Below, piece after piece: positions 55,867 through 64,000 of a stretch of DNA of 64,000 bases. The position numbers and the translations under genes are program-made. The DNA comes from Xiphydria camelus (Eukaryota; Arthropoda; Insecta; Hymenoptera; Xiphydriidae). The stretch is from positions 3,422,501-3,486,500 of the forward strand of contig OY783200.1 of the NCBI GenBank assembly GCA_963678675.1, written 5' to 3'. Below the pieces are notes generated by a model. That model saw only the letters and a program-made list of their open reading frames with translations. It did not search any database and was not told the DNA's origin. Every line of letters starts with the position of its first letter. The stretch's first letter is position 1.

Positions 55867-56670
55867 GCGATTAGCATAAGGCGACGACCCGAGCGCAACC
55901 CACGTCACCCGTGCAACTGTTATCAAACGCGGTGCAGCGTCCGCGCGCGGCTATCTCGCGCGTGAAACACGTCGAAGAACACCGAACGCTCATTATAATT
56001 CGATTAGACGAAGCGACGATAGCCGCGGCGCTGCACCGCGGATGAACCCTGGCCGTAATTCATGGTGGTTCTCCAGCAGTGGCGGTATCCAGGCGGCAGG
56101 ATGTGTGTATACGGTGGAAAAGTATGTCGGGTGACGCCACAGACCGTTAAGGAGATTCCCGAAAAGGTCGATCGCGCACGACTACTGCGGAGAGAAAGAA
56201 GGAAAGGAGAGAGAAAGATAGAGAGAGAGATATATCTAGCACAGAGGCCAATGGCGGACGCTCTATCGAGAGTCTCTCTTAACCCTTTCGAAACTTCGAT
56301 CGTATAGATACTATCGCCAAACGGGCGGAGAGAAAGCGTATGGGAATAGAGGAATACCTGTCCCCGGCTTGTGTCTCTACGGATGCTAATTAACCAGAAT
56401 TCCTGGAATTTCAGCTGCCTACTAATTATAATGCCACCAATTAATCGCCGCTACGGGCTACCGGGACGATACTGGAAGTTAAGGACTCGCCGCGATATTA
56501 AATCGTATGACGCTATGACCGCGCCGGGCTTCCCGCGTCGCACCCTCCGCGATCGCGTCTGGAATTTTTCCGGGATTTTTATGGGCTGTGGAAATGTCGA
56601 CGTCTCGATTTCACTCCGAGCTCTCCTTCGTAAATCGGTCGTTCTTCGAATCGGCGCGAAGAGACGCGTC

Positions 56671-57236
56671 GAACGGGCTGGTTTGTTCCAAAGTTTCGAA
56701 ATCTCTGTGAAGATACCCCTTAAGGTTTGGCTAAAAATCGAAATCCCTGGATTCGATCGCGCGAAAATCCTGTCTTGTGTATTTTTACGCGCTGATTACG
56801 AAAAACATGGTTATCGGGTCGATGTCTCAAAGAGAATATAAGAAAATCGGTATTTTATCTATAAAAAATGATTCTGCAAAGGTGGAGACGTTTCTCAGTC
56901 CGATTCCCTCGGGAGATCGGAGGATCCAAAGACGACGAAAGCGTCGACAGATCGAACAGGCTGGTTTGTTCCAAAAATTCGATTCTCTGTGAAGATACCC
57001 CTTAAGGTTCGGCTAAAAATCGAAATCCCTGGATTCGATCGCGCGAAAATCCTGTGTCTTGTATATTTTTACGCGCTGATTACGAAAATCATGGTTATCG
57101 GGTCGATGTCTCAAAGAGAATATGAGAAAATCGGTATTGTATGTATAAAAAATGATTCTGCAAAGGAGGAGACGTTTCTCAGTCCGATTCCCTCGGGAGA
57201 TCGGAGGATCCAAAGGCGACGAAGGCGTCGATAGGT
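56671..57236. repeat. Tandem duplication, period 283 bp, two highly similar copies
   Basis: GGCTGGTTTGTTCCAAA near 56676 and 56959 starts each copy. Both contain AAGATACCCCTTAAGGTT, GAAATCCCTGGATTCGATCG, GGTTATCGGGTCGATGTCTC and TCGGGAGATCGGAGGATCC. Because 283 is not a multiple of three and stops occur, the open frames that run through are not a protein repeat. The low divergence suggests a recent duplication. Confidence 0.9.
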
Positions 57237-58370
57237 CGATTCGGATTAACAGCGCCGCCGCGTTAGCCGTGATGCACGCGATCGTGGTGACGCCGATCGA
57301 GAGCCGCGGCGCGAGGAATATAAGGCGTGAAACGTGATTTTCGATATCTTATCAGTAGAGTCTAAATTACGAGGGCCATTCCCTTAAACATTTCCCGATT
57401 TGACCGATATCCACGCGAGATTCAGCCCGACTTATCTCGCGTTAAGATCGCATCTTAATTGCGATAGGATACAGCCGAGGCCGATCCTTCCCTTCCTTAA
57501 TTGGGCGCGTCGGTGTCTTACGCACGTCGAAAGTGGCCGAGTTGCGCGTACTACGTCGGACGGTGGTCAGGCAGTCGTAAAATTGACGCGGGAGAAGCTC
57601 CGCTGGTACTCGTTCCTCTTACTCCCGGATGGTCCGCCTTATCCTTCCCGTGGATCCTTGTCGATGAGATCGAACGATACGCAGCGGCAGGTTTATCGAT
57701 CCAGAAAAGGATTCCGTCGATTTCCACTGGATTTCCAATTCGCGATCTGTGTACAGGATTAATATTAGATGAATAAATAAGATTCGAGTGCAATTAAGGA
57801 CCCCTACCTGCTTAAGGCGGCTGGTAAACGTGACTGTTTTATTGGCAAAGCACTGTTTTACCGACGTAAATCCTTAAAGTCAGGTCGTTTTAAAACGAGA
57901 ACAAAATTGATAAACTGAATAGGTGGAATGACATCCTTGGATTATTGACCAGGATACTTATGTATCAAATAAGTCAAAGTATTCATCAATAATAATAATT
58001 TAATTTCTACAAAATCTGGATAAAGTAGATTATCCCGTGGAAAATATCGATATCTTGCAAGAACTTTGTTTATATTCTTTGTTCTTGTGTAAATTAGTAA
58101 TGCAGACGGACATACGCACCCTTCATTGAGTTGAAATAATGTTAGGACAATAATTTTTTAGGAGAAAAATGTCCTACAATTAGCGGTATCCGCATGCGAC
58201 TGTGATAAAACGTAACGGTGTGATTTTAACCAAATCTAGGAGTCCTAATATTATATAATAAAATTCCCATTATAGAGGCGTATAATAAATTCGTTCGAGA
58301 AGAATCGACTTCGAACCTCTTCCAGTCGCCTTAAAACTTTCGAGATTGCTATAAAAGAGAAAAGGGTTTC

Positions 58371-58604
58371 CCTGCTAAAAATTTCCGATAGGAAACGATA
58401 GAATATAGCAAAAATGATTCGAAAATATCATAGAGCTTGCTTGAATCAATCGTTTCTTATAATTTTCACATTAAAACTAATCTATTTATTGTTTTTTATA
58501 ATTTTCAATGTGAAAATTATAAAAAACGAAAGGACTTCTCACTCTATGGTATTCTTTAATCTTCTACAATTTTCTATCGTTTCCTATTTGTTATTTTCAG
58601 CAGG
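58371..58604. mobile_element. Palindromic MITE in Poxn intron 1, 234 bp
   Basis: CCTGCTAAAAATTTCCGATA then GGAAACGATAGAA ... ATCATAGAG is mirrored by CTCTATGGTAT ... TTTCTATCGTTTCC ... TTATTTTCAGCAGG. The centre contains an inner hairpin (TTATAATTTTCACATT and AATGTGAAAATTATAA). Confidence 0.9.
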
Positions 58605-59295
58605 TTCGTGACTTCAAGATTAAGCAGGCCCATTTTCCTTCTTTTCGAAAAAACCTCAGAACTTACTCCACCATTTTTAATCGGACTTTGATCTCGCGCA
58701 TGAGAAAACATCAAAAAATATAGTCCAGAAAAGACGGTCAACGATCAATTCTAATGCCCTTTTAATTTGCAATCCAATGCTGATTGTCTTTCGTTCCCGG
58801 CAGGGTTTGACATTAACGGACCACTCTAATAGGCCGACAGGTGAAAGCCTTGAGCGAAGCCCGAGCAAAGCGCTCACAGAAAAGTTCGCTCGTAAAGATC
58901 GACCGACCTAGGACGAGTGTATAGAGGCGGTGGTGGATGCAGGCCGCGGTGGTGCATTTCGCAGGAAGCAATTTTGGTCTAGGGTTTCGGACGCGCTCTC
59001 CCTGTCTCTCCCGGCTCTGAAATAATTACATACCCTCTCGCACGCGCTCTTTCTCCCTTTTTTCGAGAGGGACACGCGAGGTCCCCGGGAGTTTGCCGAC
59101 CGATGTCATTAGGAGAGAGGTCCGAGCAAACTGCTGTGCGAAGACACCTGCCCCAACCCTAACATCACCCCCTAGTATACTATCGGCGGATTCCTTTCAC
59201 GGCGATTGGTTTACCACAGATCTGACGGAAGAACTGTTTCCAATGAGTTATCAATTTGTTTTCTTCCCACATTAATTACTGATATAGATAGGATA

Positions 59296-59480
59296 CACTG
59301 AGAAAATATTGGTCGAGTCGATTTAGTTGGTTTGAATTATTTCAAGCGATGAAATATTTTTTTAATTCCCATTATCTGGTTTTTAAGCAATTTTTTATCG
59401 CAGATTCGAAAAAATTTAGGCAAAATTATAATATTTGCCCCGTGTTTTTCCATCTTTCATTTTTCATTTACTCTATGACT
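59296..59480. mobile_element. CACTGAG-type fragment followed by a partial CGGTCTTA element (copy E)
   Basis: CACTGAGAAAATATTGGTCG ... TTGGTTTGAATTATTTCAAG matches 30968-31040. It is followed at about 59373 by CTGGTTTTTAAGC ... ATCGCAGATTCGAAAAAATT ... CCATCTTTCATTTTTCATTT, which is the opposite end of the CGGTCTTA element from the one adjoining the 31 kb fragment. Confidence 0.6.
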
Positions 59481-59802
59481 AAAAGTATATTTAAAAATTC
59501 CTTCTTATGAAATAATAAAAATGTGATTTTGCAAAATTTAATTATTCTTATGCTCGTTTCTCAATTTTCACTCTCGTTATATGGTTATTCGTTAATCTGT
59601 TCATTTGACGGAGTGACTGATGCACGATACCCCATACTGGATCTATACCTACACATAATGGTCAGGAAAAATGTATTATTATAAACTGAAAATCCTGTAA
59701 AAATCGGGGAATTTTTTTTTTCATACTTCGCGCTAGGCCCCATGCCGACTGCATTCTTACGCGGTCCAGTGAATCCCACTCAGATTTCCTTTCTTCTTCC
59801 AG

Positions 59803-60023
59803 GCCAGGCAGGCGTGAACCAATTAGGGGGTGTCTTCGTGAACGGAAGGCCCCTGCCGGACTGCGTGCGCCAGAGAATAGTGCAACTGGCCCTGGTCGGC
59901 GTGAGGCCCTGCGACATCTCCAGACAGCTTCTAGTCTCCCACGGCTGCGTCTCGAAGATCCTGACGCGCTTCTACGAGACCGGTAGCATCCGACCGGGCA
60001 GCATCGGCGGCAGCAAGACGAAG
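59803..60023 (+). CDS. Poxn: Pox neuro coding exon 2: N-terminal (PAI) half of the paired domain
   Basis: The exon begins after a pyrimidine-rich acceptor (CTTCTTCCAG) and ends at AAG before a GTGAGA donor. It completes the split Gly codon and then encodes 73 residues, from QAGVNQLGG to GGSKTK. Diagnostic pieces are [15 protein letters not shown] (the beta-hairpin and turn that contact DNA), [21 protein letters not shown] (helices 2 and 3 of the PAI helix-turn-helix) and the linker start [14 protein letters not shown]. Among Pax proteins, [17 protein letters not shown] and [20 protein letters not shown] fit Pox neuro better than Pox meso, paired or gooseberry. The phase-0 exit after the SKTK stretch is where the Pax2/5/8 and Pox group is interrupted before the Q-V-A-T-P segment. 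The C-terminal RED half is not in the window, so the gene is cut by its edge. In Drosophila the protein specifies poly-innervated chemosensory organs. No frameshift or altered key residue is visible. Confidence 0.97.
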
Positions 60024-60225
60024 GTGAGAACGAGATTTCGTCGTTCTGTTCTCGCGAAGAATCGGAGAGTCGATTGTGGCAAAATCCCGAAGCAGGCTGC
60101 AGTTGTACACCAGTGTGCAAATTAATGGATCAAAACATTTCTGTATTTACATGGAATGAACTTTACTGTGTATTATTAATATGAACACCTTTCACCTTAA
60201 TTAATATTTCAATTCTTTCTGGCGT

Positions 60226-60533
60226 CCCAAGCAACATACTATAGTCAAAATAATGTGACTCACTAAAGGACTACATTTTTTTTGACTAAACATCAAACGT
60301 CTTTTAGAAATTACGAAATAATGATAAGACCTTATTATTTTAATTAAAATAATTTTACTATTTATTATTAATATACTCACCTTTCACCTTAATCAACATT
60401 TCAATTCTTTCCGACGTCCCAAACAACATACTTTAGTCAAAATAATGTGACTCGCTAAATGACGTAATTTTGATTTTAAAAATTACTACATTATTTAGTG
60501 AGTGACATTATTTTGACCAAAGTGTTTTGCTTG
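60226..60533. mobile_element. CCCAAGCAACA element in Poxn intron 2, with a 191 bp direct duplication
   Basis: CCCAAGCAACATACT ... GTCAAAATAATGTGACTCAC on the left and AGTGAGTGACATTATTTTGA ... AAGTGTTTTGCTTG on the right form the terminal repeats. The left end and its flank (TTTCACCTTAAT ... TTCAATTCTTTC) recur 191 bases on at about 60370-60462. Confidence 0.8.
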
Positions 60534-60894
60534 TAGTATAGTCGATAGTTACTTGTAATTATCTTTCAGTTTTTCATCATGAAACCACGTGAAAAAAATG
60601 TTTTCACTCTATTAATTTTCTCTCACAGGGGTATAAGTATTTTTAAAAAATTCGTTAATTTCGATAAAAGCTTTCATGAAAAACTTATAATCTTTTGCAT
60701 CAATTAATAGAATTAAAGAATTTTCTTTCAAATTTGATTTCATCCTGAAAAACTAGAAGATAATAAAAAAAAACTTTTGAACTCTACGCCAGAAAGAACT
60801 TAAATGGCGGGAGATGTTCATGCCAACAATTTCATTTCACGTAAGCCAGGAATGCATAAAATAAAAACATTTTGATTCCATTAATTTGCACCAG

Positions 60895-61122
60895 GATGCA
60901 CATGCACTCCTCGCACCGCCTTTTCCCCCCTATCCAGCACCACCGCATCTCCCGTCCCGAGATGCATCAGAGAACCCAAGAGCGCGACTCGACACTCAAG
61001 TCCAAAGTAACGTACATCGCGGTACTTCCCCGAGCCCCGATGGACTGCACAATGGGCAAAACAGCTCATCTCCCAACCCCCTTTCCCATTTCGCCCCGGC
61101 TGCGAGTTTATTGCGGCGATAA
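60895..61122 (+). other. Open Pro/Ser-rich segment in phase with Poxn exon 2 (weak candidate alternative exon)
   Basis: TTAATTTGCACCAG ends at 60894 and the following frame stays open for 75 codons (DAHALLAPPFPPYPAPPHLP... then SSSPNPLSHFAPAASLL) to TAA at 61120-61122. Phase 0 fits the exit of Poxn exon 2. Using it would replace the RED half of the paired domain by a short Pro/Ser tail. The acceptor has a poor pyrimidine tract, so chance is likely. Confidence 0.12.
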
Positions 61123-62559
61123 TAACCGCGTTTCGACCGGGCTCAAGAAGTGCGCAAAGTTATGTGTCCAACGAGTATAGGCATTCCTGATGTGATTTTA
61201 AGTAAGGCCCGTGGCCCGAGCATGCGTGCAATTATCCAAACACCTTCCAGCGCGTGCATTTGCATAATTTCATGGTTTTGCACGGTTTCTTGCGCGCGCA
61301 CGGGTTGTTAAGCGTACCGCGCAGGGGATCTCTGTCGGACGTTAAATTAATAAACGTTACGGCGTGAGAATAATTGTCGGAATCGATGAGCTCCGCGAAG
61401 CTGAGCGGGACTCGCCTCCGTACCTTTCCGCCTTTTCTCCTTTGCTCCATCTCTCTTTGTCTGTACCCGCGGCACAATGATCGTAAATTTTTTTTCGGCG
61501 GGCCCGTCGCGAGTTCCTCTTCTTTCCGCTTCTTCGCTCGCACCGCTCGTTTCTCCCGTTAACGATTTTTCTTCTCGCCCGATGCGCTTCCTCGTTTTCT
61601 CCGCGCGAGAACGAATGTTTAACACTTTCCGCGGTCCGTTTCAGCGGTACTTGGCAGTTGATCGTGCTTTAAAAATTGTGTTGATTTTTGTGTCGAAAAA
61701 AAACGTTGAAAATGTAGCTCGTTTACCGTAACATACGTATTTATCAGAGTTAAGGAAAGTCTAAAATGTATCGGATAACATGTTGTAATCACATATTAAT
61801 TAATGTCATCGAGAACTTATTCGAGTACGTTGAAGATAACAACTTATTGAATTCTAACAAAATTCTGGAGACGATGACCAAACCGTTTGGTGAACTGTGG
61901 ATTCTCCATCTGTTTGGTTAAACTGATCACTTTTTGGTTGAAATAATTAAGCATGTCATTAAAATAACTGAACATTTGGTCGGAATAACGAAATATTTAG
62001 TTCATCTGATCAGTATATCTTGGTTAAAATAACTTGACGCATTAACTAAATGCGTTTTGCCATATTTTAGCGTAATTATTTTTCTCGCAATCAGTGTGTG
62101 GCTCGTACGATAACGCTCGTCTTTATAGATATACCTCCTACGTAGCAGTTTTCACTTGCGAGAAAGACCTGCGCTCGCGGAAGGAGTGCAGATATACCTA
62201 CGCATTCTGACGGCGCACACGTAGTGCACGGTATCTCACGTGCGTAAGACGCCACTAATGACAATATAATTGCACGGTACGTCCAAGGGTTTCTTACGGG
62301 ATGGCTCGACGTAAGCGCGTCTCGTTTCTTGCCATCGAGCCGGAGGTTTAATGAATTTATTTTAATAACGCTGCCACATCGGGTCGGCGCAGTCCGGCTA
62401 ATTGTAAATTCGAGGATCCACCTTTTGCGGATGGCTCGACGCTTCGAGGAGTTTTCTTTTCTTTTTTGCCAAAGAAATCGAGGTGCACTTTGTTCGAAGT
62501 GACATTGTCTTACTCCTTTTCGATTCAACTTCGCTTCATTTTGCTCTGTTGGCTCTACA

Positions 62560-62830
62560 CTGAGAGAAATAATTGCTGGTGCCAGGGGAAAATGTTTTCT
62601 TCAATCAAAAACATAATATATTCTAATTTCAGGATCCAGTCATGATTTCCTATGTGCAAGAAAATATTGGAATGGCTCGAGTAATTGTTCTTCTTTTTCG
62701 CGCAGAAAGAATTTCATTTTCGCTCGACGATATTTTTCGATCAAATCTGTATTCTCTCTCTTACAAATTTGTAAAATTATATATGTTCTTGATTCAAGAA
62801 ACATTTTTTCGACACTAGCAATTATTCCCC
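62560..62830. mobile_element. CACTGAG-type palindromic element in Poxn intron 2
   Basis: CACTGAGAGAAATAATTGCTGG ... ATGTTTTCTTCAATCAAAAAC on the left is mirrored by GTTCTTGATTCAAGAAACAT ... CACTAGCAATTATT on the right. Confidence 0.6.
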
Positions 62831-63420
62831 TCCCGACGTTCTCCTCTTTGAAATCACTCAAAATTTCCCTCTGTTCGAATGGACTCTCCGTGCTTTTAAC
62901 TTTCCCGATCAAGTAAAGGCGTCGTCGCGCGAACTAATTAAAAAGGCTTCAAGAAGATCCCAGATAAGTCGTCCCACCGACGCCGCGACTCAGTGGTAAG
63001 ATAAAGCCCCCTTTTCGTAATTAAAAATTACGTCGATAATTTAATAATCGGGCAACTCCGCGACGGGTGAAGATGAGGGGACAAAAAGGTAACCCTTTAA
63101 TTGCCCGGCAGCATTAATTCGACGACGATGGCAGCGACTGAACTGCTTTTAACTTTTTTTCCTTTTGGTTTCCATGGTAAACCTATCTTGCGAAGCTTTT
63201 CCCGCTGACTAACGGAAAGTGAGTGCCAGTAGCCTGTCAAAACAGTAACACCGTGGCCATCGGTTTCCTTGTCTGTAATTAGAGAAAGTTCCCCCCTCGA
63301 GATCCTCGAAGAGATGCCATCACGAGCGAGTCATCTTTTCCGGGAGAGGGAGCTTGGCCAAAGAAATTTTGAAGGGGAGAAAAACTTGTAACTCTCTCCG
63401 ATACTCTTTTGCTGCTCTAA

Positions 63421-63778
63421 CCCAAGCAATACAATTTCGTCAATATAAGGTCATTCGCTAAATAACGTCATTTTTTGTCGTCAAGATGACATCAAACGTC
63501 TTTCAGAAATGACAGAGTAATGATAAAATATCATCGTCTATTGAGGGATATTTTTTTTAACTACACTGCATTGCTTGGGAACTTTGGTCCAAATAATGTC
63601 GTTCGCTAAATGACGTCATTTTTATTGTCAAAATGACATAAAACGTCTTTCAGAAATGAAAAACTGAGGTTCAATCATTATTTTGTCATTTCTGAAAGAC
63701 GTCTGATGTCATTTTCATTAAAAAAAAATGACGTCATTTGGTGAGTGACATTATTTTGGCTAAAGTGTGTTGCTTTGG
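63421..63778. mobile_element. CCCAAGCAACA element in Poxn intron 2, two tandem partial copies
   Basis: CCCAAGCAATACAATTTCGTC starts the first part. GCTTGGGAACTTTGG near 63575 marks an internal junction. The second part contains ACGTCTTTCAGAAATGA ... TCATTTCTGAAAGACGT and ends GTGAGTGACATTATTTTGGC ... GTGTTGC. Confidence 0.8.
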
Positions 63779-64000
63779 AACACCAACCCTGAAAATGATC
63801 AAATCGAAAGAAATTAACAAACATACGATCAGATGCTCGAATCTGCTGTAAAATTGAAGAGTGGAGCTCGACGAGGTTCTCGGCTTTCTCGAAATGGAAT
63901 TTCTCAGTCGCGAATTTTGATCTTCTTCGTATCCGAACAAAAAAGGAATAACGACTTTTAAATTCCGGTAGAATGCGATAGGCGAAAAAAATATCCAGTT

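Larger units (their letters stand above)
49479..59802 (+). other. Poxn intron 1 (10,324 bp)
   Basis: The intron runs from GTGAGT at 49479 to CTTCTTCCAG at 59802 and splits the first glycine codon of the paired domain. It holds several palindromic MITEs (51.1-51.9, 54.6, 55.6, 58.4 and 59.3 kb), two local tandem duplications (54.17 and 56.67 kb), an alternating CG tract at 52568 and CpG-rich stretches near 50.2-50.7, 52.0-52.5 and 53.6-54.0 kb. I see no other coding exon in it. Introns of this size in developmental transcription factors often hold enhancers, but I cannot point to one from sequence alone. Confidence 0.85.
60024..64000 (+). other. Poxn intron 2, 5' part (gene continues beyond the window)
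   Basis: The intron starts with the donor GTGAGAACG at 60024. No sequence encoding the expected Q-V-A-T-P start of the RED subdomain is seen up to 64000, so the intron is at least 3,977 bp. It contains two clusters of the CCCAAGCAACA element (60226-60533 and 63421-63778), a CpG-rich segment near 61.2-61.6 kb, short GGTTAAAATAACTGA-like repeats at about 61.86-62.05 kb, and one palindromic element at 62.56-62.83 kb. Confidence 0.8.

Noticed and set aside
56371..57234. Frames containing a repeated KIPLKV(W/R)LKIEIPGFDRAK segment
   Set aside because: The repeat is the 283 bp DNA duplication. The period is not a multiple of three and stops fall between copies, so it is not a protein repeat.
59742..59802. 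In-frame ATG extending Poxn exon 2 upstream ([14 protein letters not shown]...)
   Set aside because: The stretch before 59803 is intronic: it ends in a textbook acceptor, the exon 1 join gives the known MPHTG start, and the extra residues resemble no Pax N-terminus.

Overview
This window reads as nuclear DNA of an insect, most likely an ant or another aculeate hymenopteran. The grounds are a mosaic of CpG-rich blocks and AT-rich blocks, many short non-autonomous DNA transposons, and an insect-type Pax gene. The only protein-coding gene I can identify with confidence is the 5' part of Pox neuro (Poxn), a paired-domain transcription factor, on the + strand. A coding micro-exon at 49466-49478 starts the protein with M-P-H-T-G. 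A second exon at 59803-60023 encodes the N-terminal (PAI) half of the paired domain and ends at a consensus donor. The two are separated by a 10.3 kb intron. The RED half and the rest of the protein lie beyond the right edge of the window.

The 49 kb upstream of Poxn has no other gene I can recognise. It is either a gene desert or a cis-regulatory landscape. CpG-rich, promoter-like segments lie near 4.9-5.5, 6.7-7.1, 7.9-8.3, 9.8-10.4, 16.3-17.4, 24.6-24.9, 30.2-30.9, 32.9-33.4, 36.5-37.1, 40.4-41.1 and 48.9-49.4 kb. A TATA box plus initiator with canonical spacing lies at 42963-42997. Six exact AGRTGGCGC nonamers (CTCF-like cores) are scattered from 4 to 45 kb.

Most of the remaining structure is repetitive. 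I can define several families from copies inside the window: (1) a roughly 340 bp TIR element with CGGTCTTA ends and a TGACGTCA centre, in four near-complete copies and one partial; (2) TA-flanked elements with CACTGAGAAAA ends, dense around Poxn exon 1 and in intron 1; (3) a palindromic element of about 200 bp with TTCTTTTCTGGCGA arms, in three copies; (4) an element with CCCAAGCAACA ends built from tandem TCTTTCAGAAATGA hairpins, at three loci; (5) a 240 bp TTAA-flanked piggyBac-type MITE; (6) a GC-rich palindromic array at 44.2-45.1 kb; (7) a 2.7 kb TA-flanked element at 33.8-36.5 kb that contains a second element with 470 bp inverted arms and a decayed coding relic; (8) a 0.46 kb insertion at 5.9-6.4 kb that carries a compact promoter-like module and can be compared with an uninterrupted copy of its target. 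About ten local direct duplications of 61-293 bp are also present.

Poxn is known from Drosophila as a specifier of poly-innervated chemosensory organs. Here the transposon-derived palindromes fill its upstream flank and both visible introns. Apart from Poxn, all coding or transcript suggestions in the list are weak candidates and are labelled as such.
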